Origin: Bacillota bacterium
GTDB taxonomy: Bacteria > Bacillota > UBA4882 > UBA8346
Direction: 5' to 3'
DNA length: 64,000 nt
NCBI GenBank assembly: GCA_023426245.1
Contig: JAFABB010000014.1
Span: forward strand, 1 to 64,000
In this document: positions 29,286-37,085 of the stretch, in pieces
How the letters are laid out: each line of letters begins with the position of its first letter
Numbering within the stretch: the first letter of the stretch is position 1
The notes under the pieces: generated by a model
Seen by the model: the letters and a program-made list of their open reading frames with translations, nothing else
What the model was told of the DNA's origin: nothing
Database searches by the model: none
Made by a program: the position numbers and the translations under genes

Positions 29286-29594
29286 ATGCCGGAATTTGGG
29301 AGTCCTTTCGCGGGTCTGGCCCATGACCGCAAGATCAATGATGCCGAATTGATCCGGGCGATTCGCTTTATGGTTGCAGCCGAATACGAAGCCATTCAAT
29401 TATATATGCAACTGGCCGAATCTACCGATAACAAGTTGGCTACAGCGGTTTTAAAAGACATTGCCGATGAGGAGCGGGTCCATGCGGGTGAATTTTTGAG
29501 ACTGCTCAAACAGTTAGAGCCGCAAGAAGAATCATTTTATTCCAAAGGAACTGAAGAAGTAGAAGAAATGATTGAAAAATTATCGGGCCGGTAG
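29286..29594 (+). CDS. Small ferritin-like (EncFtn/rubrerythrin-type) diiron protein
   Basis: 102 residues. Two helices carry metal-binding motifs: AAEYEAIQLYMQLAE and DIADEERVHAGEFLRLL (ExxH). This matches the half-ferritin fold of encapsulated ferritins, which dimerise to make the ferroxidase site. GGGGGAG precedes the ATG. No encapsulin shell gene is next to it and no clear encapsulin-targeting peptide is seen at the C-terminus (EEMIEKLSGR). A role in iron storage or peroxide defence is likely; it could also serve as an iron reserve for the Fe-S-rich proteins nearby (inference). Confidence 0.8.
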   Translation: MPEFGSPFAGLAHDRKINDAELIRAIRFMVAAEYEAIQLYMQLAESTDNKLATAVLKDIADEERVHAGEFLRLLKQLEPQEESFYSKGTEEVEEMIEKLSGR

Positions 29595-29616
29595 ATCTTT
29601 TGTGAATTCGTATTTT

Positions 29617-29657
29617 CTCTCAAAGGAGGTAGCAGCAACGCTAGCAGACTTTGGGAG
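29617..29657 (+). terminator. Possible terminator after the ferritin-like gene
   Basis: CTCTCAAAG (29617-29625) pairs with CTTTGGGAG (29649-29657) with one wobble, and an inner TAGC/GCTA pairing exists. The tail (ATTATTTTAA) is only moderately T-rich. Confidence 0.45.
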
Positions 29658-29675
29658 ATTATTTTAAAACATATA

Positions 29676-29704
29676 TTGACTATTTAAATGGGAATAATTA
29701 TAAT
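29676..29704 (+). promoter_or_regulatory. Promoter of the SAM-riboswitch operon
   Basis: TTGACT (29676-29681), a 17-base spacer and TATAAT (29699-29704). The riboswitch begins about 15 bases downstream, as expected for a transcript starting near 29711. Confidence 0.8.
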
Positions 29705-29718
29705 TAAAATATTAATAC

Positions 29719-29905
29719 TCTTATCCAGAGAAGGGGAGGGTACGGCCCGATGATCCTTCGGCAACCGAGGCGGTTTAGCACTTTTTGATGTCCGCCTTAG
29801 GCAGTTTAATTGAAAGTCACAATTAAACTGTAACACTCCCGATGCCAATAAATTTGGAGTGAGGTGCCAATTCCGGCGGGGTAACCCGGGAGATGAGAGA
29901 GGCTT
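29719..29905 (+). ncRNA. SAM-I (S-box) riboswitch
   Basis: Characteristic S-box blocks occur in order: CTTATCCAGAGA at the 5' side, GGGTACGGCCCGATGA, CGGCAACC (29759-29766), a variable P3/P4 part, GGTGCCAATTCC and the closing GAGATGAGAGAGG. P3 contains an extended arm (TTAATTG with CAATTAA). S-box riboswitches bind S-adenosylmethionine and terminate transcription of methionine genes when SAM is plentiful. A terminator hairpin follows at once, and the downstream genes are trans-sulfuration enzymes, which fits completely. Confidence 0.96.
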
Positions 29906-29914
29906 ACGAATGTT

Positions 29915-29950
29915 AACCTCTTTCATGATCTGAAAGAGGTTTAATTGTTA
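29915..29950 (+). terminator. Riboswitch-controlled terminator
   Basis: AACCTCTTTCA (29915-29925) pairs with TGAAAGAGGTT (29931-29941) around a five-base loop, followed by TAATTGTTATT. It is the expression platform of the SAM riboswitch. The T-tract is imperfect. Confidence 0.8.
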
Positions 29951-29966
29951 TTAGGGGGTGGTAAGC

Positions 29967-31121
29967 ATGAAGATTGAAACCCGTTTGGCCCATGCAGGGC
30001 TTTGTACGGATAACCGAACCGGTGCGGTCAGCACTCCGATCCATCAAACGGCGACCTTCCGTCATCCGGCGGTTGGGGTATCGACTGGTTATGATTATTC
30101 GCGGACGGTGAATCCCACTCGGGAAGTTCTAGAGAAAGCCCTGGCGGATCTGGAAAAAGGGCAGTGCGGTTTTGCCTTTTCATCGGGTATGGCAGCCATT
30201 ACTGCAGTTTTAATGTTATTTTCTTCCGGCGATCATATCATGGTTTCCAACGATTTATATGGCGGAACCTACCGGATCCTGGAAAAAAATTTTAAGCAGT
30301 TTGGACTGGCTACAACCTATGTTAATACCACCCAACTGGAAGAAGTTCAAAAAGCAATTGTTCCAGGAAAAACCAAGGCTCTTTTCATCGAAACGCCAAC
30401 CAATCCATTGATGAAAATAACCGATCTCCAAAAAGTATCTCAGCTGGCAAAGGAGAGTCACATCCTAACGATTGTCGACAACACCTTCATGACTCCTTAC
30501 CTGCAGCAACCATTGGAATTGGGGGTGGATATTGTTCTTCATAGCGGAACCAAATATCTGGGCGGGCATAATGATGTCCTTTCCGGAGTGGTAGTTACCG
30601 GTACTTCCGAACTCAGTGAGCGGATTTGCTTTATTCAGAATTCAACCGGAGCGATTTTAGGACCTCAAGATAGTTGGCTAATGCTTCGGGGGCTTAAGAC
30701 GTTGGCCATCCGGATGGAAAAACAACAGGAGAATGCGGGGAAGATTGCGGCTTGGCTGGTGCAACATCCAAAAGTAAAAAAGGTGTATTACCCGGGGCTC
30801 TTTGATCATCCGGGCTTTGAAATTCAAAGCAAACAAAGTCGCGGTTTTGGGGCGATGGTATCATTCCGGGTGCAGAATGCCAATGCAGTCAAAGAAATTA
30901 TCAACCGGGTCAAGATCATCACCTATGCCGAAAGCTTAGGCGGGGTTGAAACTTTGATTACCTATCCGGTCAAACAGACCCATGGGGATATTCCCCTTGA
31001 AATCAGGGAGGCTATCGGTATAACCGACGATTTAATCCGTCTCTCGGTGGGGATTGAAGCTGTGGAGGATTTGATTGGCGATCTGGATCAAGCCATATTG
31101 GAAGGAGCAAAAAGCTTATGA
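29967..31121 (+). CDS. Cys/Met-metabolism PLP enzyme 1 (cystathionine gamma-synthase/lyase family)
   Basis: 384 residues of the trans-sulfuration fold. PLP-lysine is Lys196 in HSGTKYLGGH. YDYSRTVNPTR and FSSGMAAI are family signatures. Members make or cleave cystathionine (gamma-synthase, gamma-lyase, beta-lyase). Together with the overlapping next gene and the S-box it mirrors the Bacillus metI-metC operon. Which of the two genes is synthase and which lyase cannot be settled by eye. The ATG at 29967 follows AGGGGGTGG. Confidence 0.9.
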   Translation: MKIETRLAHAGLCTDNRTGAVSTPIHQTATFRHPAVGVSTGYDYSRTVNPTREVLEKALADLEKGQCGFAFSSGMAAITAVLMLFSSGDHIMVSNDLYGGTYRILEKNFKQFGLATTYVNTTQLEEVQKAIVPGKTKALFIETPTNPLMKITDLQKVSQLAKESHILTIVDNTFMTPYLQQPLELGVDIVLHSGTKYLGGHNDVLSGVVVTGTSELSERICFIQNSTGAILGPQDSWLMLRGLKTLAIRMEKQQENAGKIAAWLVQHPKVKKVYYPGLFDHPGFEIQSKQSRGFGAMVSFRVQNANAVKEIINRVKIITYAESLGGVETLITYPVKQTHGDIPLEIREAIGITDDLIRLSVGIEAVEDLIGDLDQAILEGAKSL

Positions 31122-32242
31122 AATATGGAACCTTGCTTTTACATAACGGAAATGAAATTGATCCCCAAACTGGAGCCTTGAGTATCCCGATTTACCAGGC
31201 ATCAACATTTCATCAAAAGGATATTGATCACCCGGGGCCCTTTGATTACGCCCGTTCTGGAAATCCGACCCGGAGTGCCCTGGAGAAAACTTTGGCTGCG
31301 ATTGAAAACGGGACCCATGCTTATGCATTTGCTTCCGGAATGGCTGCGGTTTCCTCTTCGCTAGCTATTTTGGAACAGGGCGATCATCTGGTGGTGTCGG
31401 CCGACATTTATGGGGGGACTTTTCGGGTTTTAAACCGCTTTTTCAATAAATTCGGCATTACTCATACCTTTGTGGATATGACCCGGCTGGAGAATATCGA
31501 AGGGGCTATCCAATCAAATACCAAGGCGTTTTTTTTAGAAAGCCCATCCAATCCTTTATTAAAAATCACCGACGTGGTCGGTGCGGTGGAAATCGCCCAA
31601 AAACACGGTTTGATTACCATGATTGACAATACTTTTTTATCACCTTATTTCCAAAGACCGTTGGACTTGGGAGTCGATATTGTAATCCATAGTGCTACCA
31701 AATTTTTGGGCGGACACAGCGATGTAATCGGAGGCGCGGTGATTACCAAGTCCCCTGAGCTGGCTGCCAAAATTTACTTTGTCCAAAATGGTTTTGGAGC
31801 GGTTTTAGGGCCCCAGGATTGCTGGTTGTTGATGCGGGGGATTAAAACCTTGCGGGCCCGGATGGAGATTCAGCAACAATCAGCGCTCAAAATAGCCGGT
31901 TGGCTGAAAGAGCAGTCCTGGGTCAGCGATGTTTATTATCCGGGTCTTCCGGACCATCCGGGGCATGAAATCATCAAAGCGCAAGCTTCCGGATTTGGGG
32001 CGGTCCTTTCTTTTAAAACGGACAGCGTGGAGCGGGCCAGAGCCATTATGAAACAGGCTCGAATATGGTCGGTGGCCGTCAGTTTGGGTGGCGTGGAGTC
32101 GATTCTTTCTTATCCGGTGAAAATGTCTCATGCTTCCATTCCTAAACCCGAAAGGGATCAATTGGGAATAACCGAAAATTTGCTCCGTTTGTCGGTGGGA
32201 CTGGAAGAACCGGAAGACCTGATGGCCGATTTGGAAATCTGA
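31118..32242 (+). CDS. Cys/Met-metabolism PLP enzyme 2 (cystathionine beta-lyase/gamma-synthase family)
   Basis: 374 residues with PLP-lysine Lys195 in HSATKFLGGH and family signatures FDYARSGNPTR and FASGMAAV. It overlaps the previous gene by four bases (ATGA), so the two are translationally coupled and under the same SAM riboswitch. The shared fold and order suggest an old duplication with divided roles, converting cysteine to homocysteine or back. Confidence 0.9.
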   Translation: MKYGTLLLHNGNEIDPQTGALSIPIYQASTFHQKDIDHPGPFDYARSGNPTRSALEKTLAAIENGTHAYAFASGMAAVSSSLAILEQGDHLVVSADIYGGTFRVLNRFFNKFGITHTFVDMTRLENIEGAIQSNTKAFFLESPSNPLLKITDVVGAVEIAQKHGLITMIDNTFLSPYFQRPLDLGVDIVIHSATKFLGGHSDVIGGAVITKSPELAAKIYFVQNGFGAVLGPQDCWLLMRGIKTLRARMEIQQQSALKIAGWLKEQSWVSDVYYPGLPDHPGHEIIKAQASGFGAVLSFKTDSVERARAIMKQARIWSVAVSLGGVESILSYPVKMSHASIPKPERDQLGITENLLRLSVGLEEPEDLMADLEI

Positions 32243-32390
32243 TCAAAGAAATCGTTTCTGTGCCGAAAGGATTTGATTGACAAAAAAGAGGAAAGGCAGT
32301 AGGATATTTAATATGTTAGTAAACCTATGGGTGTTATTTAATTGCGAGATTGGAACTTAAATCCTAAAAATTAATTGGAGGAGATTGCAA

Positions 32391-33167
32391 ATGAAAATTT
32401 ATCAAAGATTGGTTTTTTTGATGCTGGTTGTTGGATTATTGTTTGGTAGTTTCCTGATTCCGGCAGGTGCGAAGGAGGTTTTTACTGTTGGAACGGAAGG
32501 AGTTTATGCACCCTTTACATATATGGATGAAAAAAATAATCTAACCGGTTATGACGTAGAGGTCGTCAAAGCGATCGCTAAAAAACTCCAGGCCGAAGTT
32601 AAGTTTGTGCCAACCCCATGGGATAGCATGTTTCTCAGCTTAGAGACGAAAAAATTTGATTTGATTGCCAATGAAATCGGCAAAAATCCGGAACGCGAAA
32701 AAAAATACCTGTTCTCCGACAGTTATTTGATTTCCGGGGCTCAAATCATTGTGAAAGCTGATAAAAGCGGTATCAGCACCTTGGATGACTTAAAAGGGCT
32801 AAAAGTGGGGATTGGAGTCGGGAGCAATTATGCGAAGCTTTTAGAGGATGCCAATAAAGATAAAAAAATCGATATCAAGTATTACGATGGCAATATGACC
32901 ACCGTTTTACAGGATATAGTAGCCGGCAGGATTGACGCTACGGTTAACGACCGTCTGACTGTGGGGTATAATGTGAAAAAATTGGGGTTAAAGGTGAAAC
33001 TGGCAGGTAAACCCCTTGCATTGGTTCCCAGTTTCTTTGTGTTTCGCCAGGGTAAAGAAGGTGAAGCATTAAAGGAACAGTTTAACAAGGCCTTGGTTGA
33101 ACTAAAAAAGGATGGCACGTTGGTTGACTTATCATTAAAGTGGTTCGGGGCCGATTTTACTCAATAA
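32391..33167 (+). CDS. Cystine/amino-acid ABC transporter binding protein
   Basis: About 258 residues. The signal peptide ends in AGAKEV without a lipobox. The mature protein is an SBP_bac_3 domain starting FTVGTEGVYAPFTYMDEKNNLTGY (quoted motif: APFTYMDEKN), with IGVGSNYAKLLE in the second lobe. The closest match by eye is the TcyA/FliY cystine-binding group. GGAGGAG lies 7 bases upstream of the ATG. It begins a three-gene transporter operon. Confidence 0.9.
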   Translation: MKIYQRLVFLMLVVGLLFGSFLIPAGAKEVFTVGTEGVYAPFTYMDEKNNLTGYDVEVVKAIAKKLQAEVKFVPTPWDSMFLSLETKKFDLIANEIGKNPEREKKYLFSDSYLISGAQIIVKADKSGISTLDDLKGLKVGIGVGSNYAKLLEDANKDKKIDIKYYDGNMTTVLQDIVAGRIDATVNDRLTVGYNVKKLGLKVKLAGKPLALVPSFFVFRQGKEGEALKEQFNKALVELKKDGTLVDLSLKWFGADFTQ

Positions 33168-33209
33168 GCTGACGTAAGCCATTAAATAAAATGAATTGGA
33201 AACAAAAAA

Positions 33210-33926
33210 ATGCAACCAATTTTGGATTTTCAATTTATGGTATCCATTATTCCGGAGATATTCAAAGTTATTCCGGTGACTTTGAATATCACGGTGGTGG
33301 CGATGTTTTTTGCCTTGTTCATCGGTACCATCACCGCGCTGGTGCGAATCTATAAAATTCCAGTCGTTTGCCAGCTTGCAGCGTTTTACCTTTCCTTTAC
33401 CCGTGGAACTCCTCTTCTGGTCCAAATTTATTTATCATATTACGGAATTCCCAAATTTTTGGATTATGCCCATTCTGCCTATGGCTGGAATATTGATGTG
33501 AATGGGATTCCAGCCATTGTTTTTATTTATTTCGCGTTTTCATTGAATGTGGGAGCTTATTTATCGGAAACGATCCGTGCGGCCATCCAGGCCATTGATA
33601 AAGGCCAAATGGAAGCGGCTTTATCGTTGGGCATGACAACATGGCAGGGCCTGTATCGGATTATTTTCCCCCAGGCCCTGGCAGTGGCTTTACCCAGCTT
33701 TGGCAATACCGTGATTAGTTTAATTAAAGATACCTCGCTCGCCTTTATGATCTCCGTCGTGGAAATGATGGGTGAGGCCAAGATTCTAGGTGCCAGAGGG
33801 TTACAGTTTTTTGAGGTTTATATCGTCGTGGCCTTGATTTACTGGCTCATTTGTATCTTTGTTGAAAGAATCGTCATGATCTTTGAAAAGAGAGCGAAAC
33901 AGTTTGAGGGAGGGAAGAACCCATGA
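33210..33926 (+). CDS. Cystine-type amino-acid ABC permease
   Basis: 238 residues with about five membrane helices and the polar-amino-acid permease motif (EAALSLGMTTWQGLYRIIFPQ, here shortened to EAALSLGMT and IIFPQAL). SFTRGTPLLVQIYLSYYG is the HEAM-family N-terminal signature (shortened: RGTPLLVQIY). A weak RBS precedes the ATG. It overlaps the ATPase start by four bases. Confidence 0.9.
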   Translation: MQPILDFQFMVSIIPEIFKVIPVTLNITVVAMFFALFIGTITALVRIYKIPVVCQLAAFYLSFTRGTPLLVQIYLSYYGIPKFLDYAHSAYGWNIDVNGIPAIVFIYFAFSLNVGAYLSETIRAAIQAIDKGQMEAALSLGMTTWQGLYRIIFPQALAVALPSFGNTVISLIKDTSLAFMISVVEMMGEAKILGARGLQFFEVYIVVALIYWLICIFVERIVMIFEKRAKQFEGGKNP

Positions 33927-34654
33927 TCCGGCTGCAGGATATTCATAAATCTTTCCATCATATCGAAGTCCTCAAAGGCATCAATTTGACCGTTGAAGGC
34001 GGAGAAGTTATTACCATCCTCGGACCTAGCGGTTCCGGTAAATCAACTTTACTGCGCTGCATCAATTTTTTGGAACACCCCGATAGAGGCCTGATTCAGG
34101 TGGGAGATTTTCTCATCAATTCCGAACAGGTAACCAAGGAAGAAATCAATAAGATTCGCCGCAGTACTGCCATGGTTTTTCAGCATTATCATTTATTCAA
34201 AAACAAGACGGCGTTGGAAAACGTGATGGAAGGTTTACTCATCGTGAAAAAGCTGGAGCGGGACGCAGCCTATGAAAAGAGTCTTCAAGTGTTGGATAAA
34301 GTCGGTTTGCGGGACCGTATGAATTTTTATCCGTCCCAGCTTTCGGGTGGGCAGCAACAAAGGGTCGGTATTGCCAGGGCACTGGCCATGGAACCCCAGG
34401 TTATTTTGTTTGATGAACCAACCTCGGCTTTGGATCCGGAACTGGTCGGGGAAGTCCTCGAAGTTATGAAATCCCTGGCTAGAGAAGGAAAGACCATGAT
34501 TGTAGTGACTCACGAGATGAATTTTGCCCGGGAAGTTGCAAATCATGTCATTTTTATGGATGAAGGTCAGATTGTTGAAGAAGGCAGTGCCGCAGATGTT
34601 TTTGAACATACCAGCATGGAACGGACCAAACATTTTTTGCAAAGGGTTCAATGA
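33923..34654 (+). CDS. Cystine-type amino-acid ABC ATPase
   Basis: 243 residues: Walker A GPSGSGKST, signature LSGGQQQRV, Walker B VILFDEPTSALDPELVGE and an H-loop histidine in VVTHEMNFA. This is the GlnQ/TcyC family of polar amino-acid importers. The gene overlaps the permease gene by ATGA. It converges with the ridA-like gene 20 bases downstream. Confidence 0.92.
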   Translation: MIRLQDIHKSFHHIEVLKGINLTVEGGEVITILGPSGSGKSTLLRCINFLEHPDRGLIQVGDFLINSEQVTKEEINKIRRSTAMVFQHYHLFKNKTALENVMEGLLIVKKLERDAAYEKSLQVLDKVGLRDRMNFYPSQLSGGQQQRVGIARALAMEPQVILFDEPTSALDPELVGEVLEVMKSLAREGKTMIVVTHEMNFAREVANHVIFMDEGQIVEEGSAADVFEHTSMERTKHFLQRVQ

Positions 34655-34673
34655 TATATTTTATTTCATGCTC

Positions 34674-35048
34674 TCACTTACCCGCGATAACTTCGATTTC
34701 AATCAGGGCCTCTTTGGGAAGTTTTGCAACTTGAACACAGGCTCTGGCAGGGAAAGGCGCTTGAAAATATTCTCCGTAAATTTGATTCACAATATTAAAA
34801 TTGGCAAGGTTTGTTAAGAAAATGGTGCTTTTTAAGACCTGGTCCATTCCTAAGCCCGCAGCTTTTAGAATGGATTGAATATTTTTCAAGGCTTGACGGG
34901 TTTGAGAGTGAATATCGGACCCAGCCGGGTTTCCGGTAATGTCGATGCCCAATTGTCCGGAGACAAACAGCAGATCGCCAAAAGATACGGCTTGGGAATA
35001 AGGCCCGAAAGCCTGTGGTGCTGCTTGAGTCTGGATTGTATTTTTCAT
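34674..35048 (-). CDS. ridA: RidA-family enamine/imine deaminase
   Basis: 124 residues, the usual family length. Signatures are APQAFGPYSQAV at the N-terminus and ARACVQVAKLPKEALIEIE at the C-terminus with the conserved Arg and Glu of the active cleft. RidA hydrolyses reactive 2-aminoacrylate released by PLP enzymes acting on cysteine, serine and cystathionine, so its place between PLP enzymes of sulfur metabolism makes sense. AAGGATG precedes the ATG. Confidence 0.92.
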   Translation of the reverse strand: MKNTIQTQAAPQAFGPYSQAVSFGDLLFVSGQLGIDITGNPAGSDIHSQTRQALKNIQSILKAAGLGMDQVLKSTIFLTNLANFNIVNQIYGEYFQAPFPARACVQVAKLPKEALIEIEVIAGK

Positions 35049-35278
35049 AATGAATCATCCTTTTTTAATGTATAGTAAATAGATATATTTAATATTAATA
35101 TAACATAGAAATAATTTCCAAGCAAGTGTCCTGGAAAGCTAATTTTAGTAATTTTTTTAAGACGATTATGATTATAGGTTGATGAAATAGGATAGGGCGG
35201 TTTAAATACTTGGAGGAAGACGGAAAAATCAACCCATGACTCCATTTAATTTTCTAGGGGTTGTGTCAAATGAACTTA

Positions 35279-35307
35279 TTGACAAAATTACTTTTTAGCA
35301 GTAATAT
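35279..35307 (+). promoter_or_regulatory. Promoter of cysK
   Basis: TTGACA (35279-35284), a 17-base spacer and TAATAT (35302-35307). It lies in the 326-base divergent gap between ridA and cysK. Confidence 0.8.
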
Positions 35308-35317
35308 AAAAGTAACA

Positions 35318-35336
35318 ATTCCTACTAATTTTATAT
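35318..35336 (+). promoter_or_regulatory. Putative CymR-like operator at the cysK start site
   Basis: ATTCCTACTAATTTTATAT lies 11 bases after the -10 box, covering the expected transcription start. Its complement fits a motif (TATAA-N5-AGTAGGAAT) shared by several other promoters in this sulfur island. The ATTCC half-site resembles the CymR (Rrf2-family) cysteine-regulon operator of Bacillota (inference). Confidence 0.5.
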
Positions 35337-35374
35337 GAATACTTTATTTTAAAATGAATCAGGAGGTCGTTTGA

Positions 35375-36310
35375 ATGTCGAAAATCGCTAAAAGTATTAC
35401 CGATTTAATTGGAAACACTCCACTTTTGGAGTTAATCAATTACAATCGCACAAATGGTCTTGAAGCGAAACTCATTGCCAAACTAGAATATTTCAACCCC
35501 TTAAGCAGTGTTAAAGACCGGATTGGCTATGCCATGATCAAGGATGCAGAGGAAAGGGGAGTTATCAATAAAGATACGGTAATTATCGAACCAACCAGCG
35601 GTAATACCGGAATCGCCCTTGCCTTTGTTGCTGCATCCCGTGGTTACAAGTTGATTATTACGCTCCCGGAAACATTCAGTATTGAGCGGCGGAATTTATT
35701 AAAAGCACTCGGTGCGGAACTGGTTTTAACTCCCGGAGCTGAGGGGATGAAAGGAGCGATTCGGAAAGCGGAGGAACTAGCCGCCCAGACCCCGAATTCG
35801 TTTATCCCGCAACAATTCAAAAATCCGGCCAATCCCGAAATCCATCGCAAGACCACAGCCGAAGAGATTTGGAACGACACCGACGGGAAAGTGGATATCT
35901 TTGTCGGCGGAGTGGGTACCGGTGGCACTATTACCGGTGTCGGAGAAGTGCTTAAAAAGAAAAAACCCGGCGTGCAAATTATTGCTGTAGAGCCTTTTGA
36001 TTCACCGGTTTTATCGGGTGGTAACCCTGGCCCCCATAAAATTCAAGGGATTGGCCCTGGTTTTGTAGCTGATATTATCAACCGTGAAGTCATCGATGAA
36101 ATCTACAAAGTCAAAAATGAAGAAGCCTTTGATACTTCGCGGAAATTAGCCCGGGTTGAAGGTTTGCTGGTGGGCATTTCTTCAGGAGCCGCCGCATTTG
36201 CCGCGACTCAGATTGCCAAACGGCCTGAAAATAAGGGAAAAACCATTGTGGCGTTATTGCCGGATACCGGTGAGCGGTATTTGTCGACACCGTTGTTCCA
36301 GGAAATTTAA
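35375..36310 (+). CDS. cysK: Cysteine synthase (O-acetylserine sulfhydrylase)
   Basis: 311 residues, full length. PLP-lysine is Lys47 in NPLSSVKDRIGYAM. The substrate loop PTSGNTGIALA and the phosphate-binding GGVGTGGTITG are both present. It makes cysteine from O-acetylserine and sulfide. AGGAGG precedes the ATG. It has its own strong promoter, and a leader RNA with terminator separates it from the NifX-like gene downstream. Confidence 0.95.
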   Translation: MSKIAKSITDLIGNTPLLELINYNRTNGLEAKLIAKLEYFNPLSSVKDRIGYAMIKDAEERGVINKDTVIIEPTSGNTGIALAFVAASRGYKLIITLPETFSIERRNLLKALGAELVLTPGAEGMKGAIRKAEELAAQTPNSFIPQQFKNPANPEIHRKTTAEEIWNDTDGKVDIFVGGVGTGGTITGVGEVLKKKKPGVQIIAVEPFDSPVLSGGNPGPHKIQGIGPGFVADIINREVIDEIYKVKNEEAFDTSRKLARVEGLLVGISSGAAAFAATQIAKRPENKGKTIVALLPDTGERYLSTPLFQEI

Positions 36311-36435
36311 TATTCAAAACCATAATAATATTACAGCTTGTGACTAATGCCTGTTATATTTCAAGAGGTTTAACAGAAATGGCATATGGGATGATCGTTA
36401 TATTTCGTTGCAAGTGACTCTGGTTTTATTTTCGG

Positions 36436-36491
36436 TTGACTAGATACACTGGAGACCAAGCATTTTTGAATCAAGAATGCTTGGTCTTTTT
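36436..36491 (+). ncRNA. Leader RNA copy A (sulfur-island attenuator)
   Basis: TTGACTAGATACACTGGAGA (36436-36455) followed by a perfect 12-bp terminator stem, AGACCAAGCATT (36453-36464) with AATGCTTGGTCT (36476-36487), and a T-tract. The CTAG/CTGG pair can form a 4-bp hairpin just upstream, and its 3' GGAGA runs into the terminator stem. The same arrangement recurs at five other places in the window. It precedes the NifX-like gene. I do not recognise it as a named riboswitch. Confidence 0.7.
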
Positions 36492-36578
36492 CTATAAGAA
36501 ATAGGGTTTGACTCGAGTTACTGGGTAATGGAGATTTTTGGGGTCCAGAAATCAAGGGAATTAGACGGGGGTCGGAGT

Positions 36579-36938
36579 ATGTCTTTTAAAATCGCTGTTG
36601 TAAGTAATGACGGGCAGAATATCAATGAACATTTTGGCAGAGCACGCCATTTTTTAATCTTCGATCTGGTTGATAAGCATTTTAAACTGGTTGAAGTAAG
36701 AGAAATCATTTCACCCCATTGTGATAACGATCAATGTGAGCATCATGATATTGATCATATCATTGAAGCACTCGAAGGTTGCCACTTTATTTTAGCAACC
36801 CAGATCGGACCTGGAGCAATCCGGCAGTTAGAATCACACGGCATCAAGGGCTTTGCAATTTCCGGATCCATTGATCAAATCACGGAAAAATTGCTAAATT
36901 CCTATGAAGTGAAGAACTATTTAAAAAGTCACAAATGA
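36579..36938 (+). CDS. NifX/NafY-type nitrogenase cofactor-binding domain protein
   Basis: 119 residues from the ATG at 36579 (GGAG just upstream); a longer in-frame start at 36528 lacks support. The whole protein is one dinitrogenase iron-molybdenum cofactor domain: IAVVSNDG at the start, NEHFGRARHFLIFDL, and the C-terminal IGPGAIRQLESHGIKGF. Members bind or ferry Fe-S/FeMo-type cofactors or their precursors. A His/Cys-rich insertion (residues 47-60, with HCDNDQCEHHDIDH) may bind metal. It lies directly before a nitrogenase-like D/K pair, which suggests that this enzyme carries a nitrogenase-like cofactor. Confidence 0.88.
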   Translation: MSFKIAVVSNDGQNINEHFGRARHFLIFDLVDKHFKLVEVREIISPHCDNDQCEHHDIDHIIEALEGCHFILATQIGPGAIRQLESHGIKGFAISGSIDQITEKLLNSYEVKNYLKSHK

Positions 36939-36977
36939 ATCGTTAAAGTTACTTACAATAATTCAACTTTAAAAAAG

Positions 36978-37025
36978 TTGACCAGAGATACTGGAGACTA
37001 TGAAGCCAAACTCATAGTCTTTTTT
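36978..37025 (+). ncRNA. Leader RNA copy B (sulfur-island attenuator)
   Basis: TTGACCAGAGATACTGGAGA (36978-36997) with a perfect CCAG/CTGG hairpin, followed by terminator AGACTATGA (36995-37003) with TCATAGTCT (37012-37020) and TTTTT. An additional small hairpin (CAACTT/AAGTTG) lies immediately upstream. It stands between the NifX-like gene and the first D/K pair. No clear promoter is visible, so it probably acts as an intra-operon attenuator. Confidence 0.72.
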
Positions 37026-37085
37026 AGTAGTAAGGTGGGGTTTTAGTTATTTTATCCAACGCAAACAAAACGGGGAGGAATCAAA

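Noticed and set aside
36528..36578. N-terminal extension of the NifX-like protein
   Set aside because: The ATG at 36579 has a GGAG ribosome site and starts exactly at the conserved domain, while the upstream start overlaps the leader region and has no RBS.
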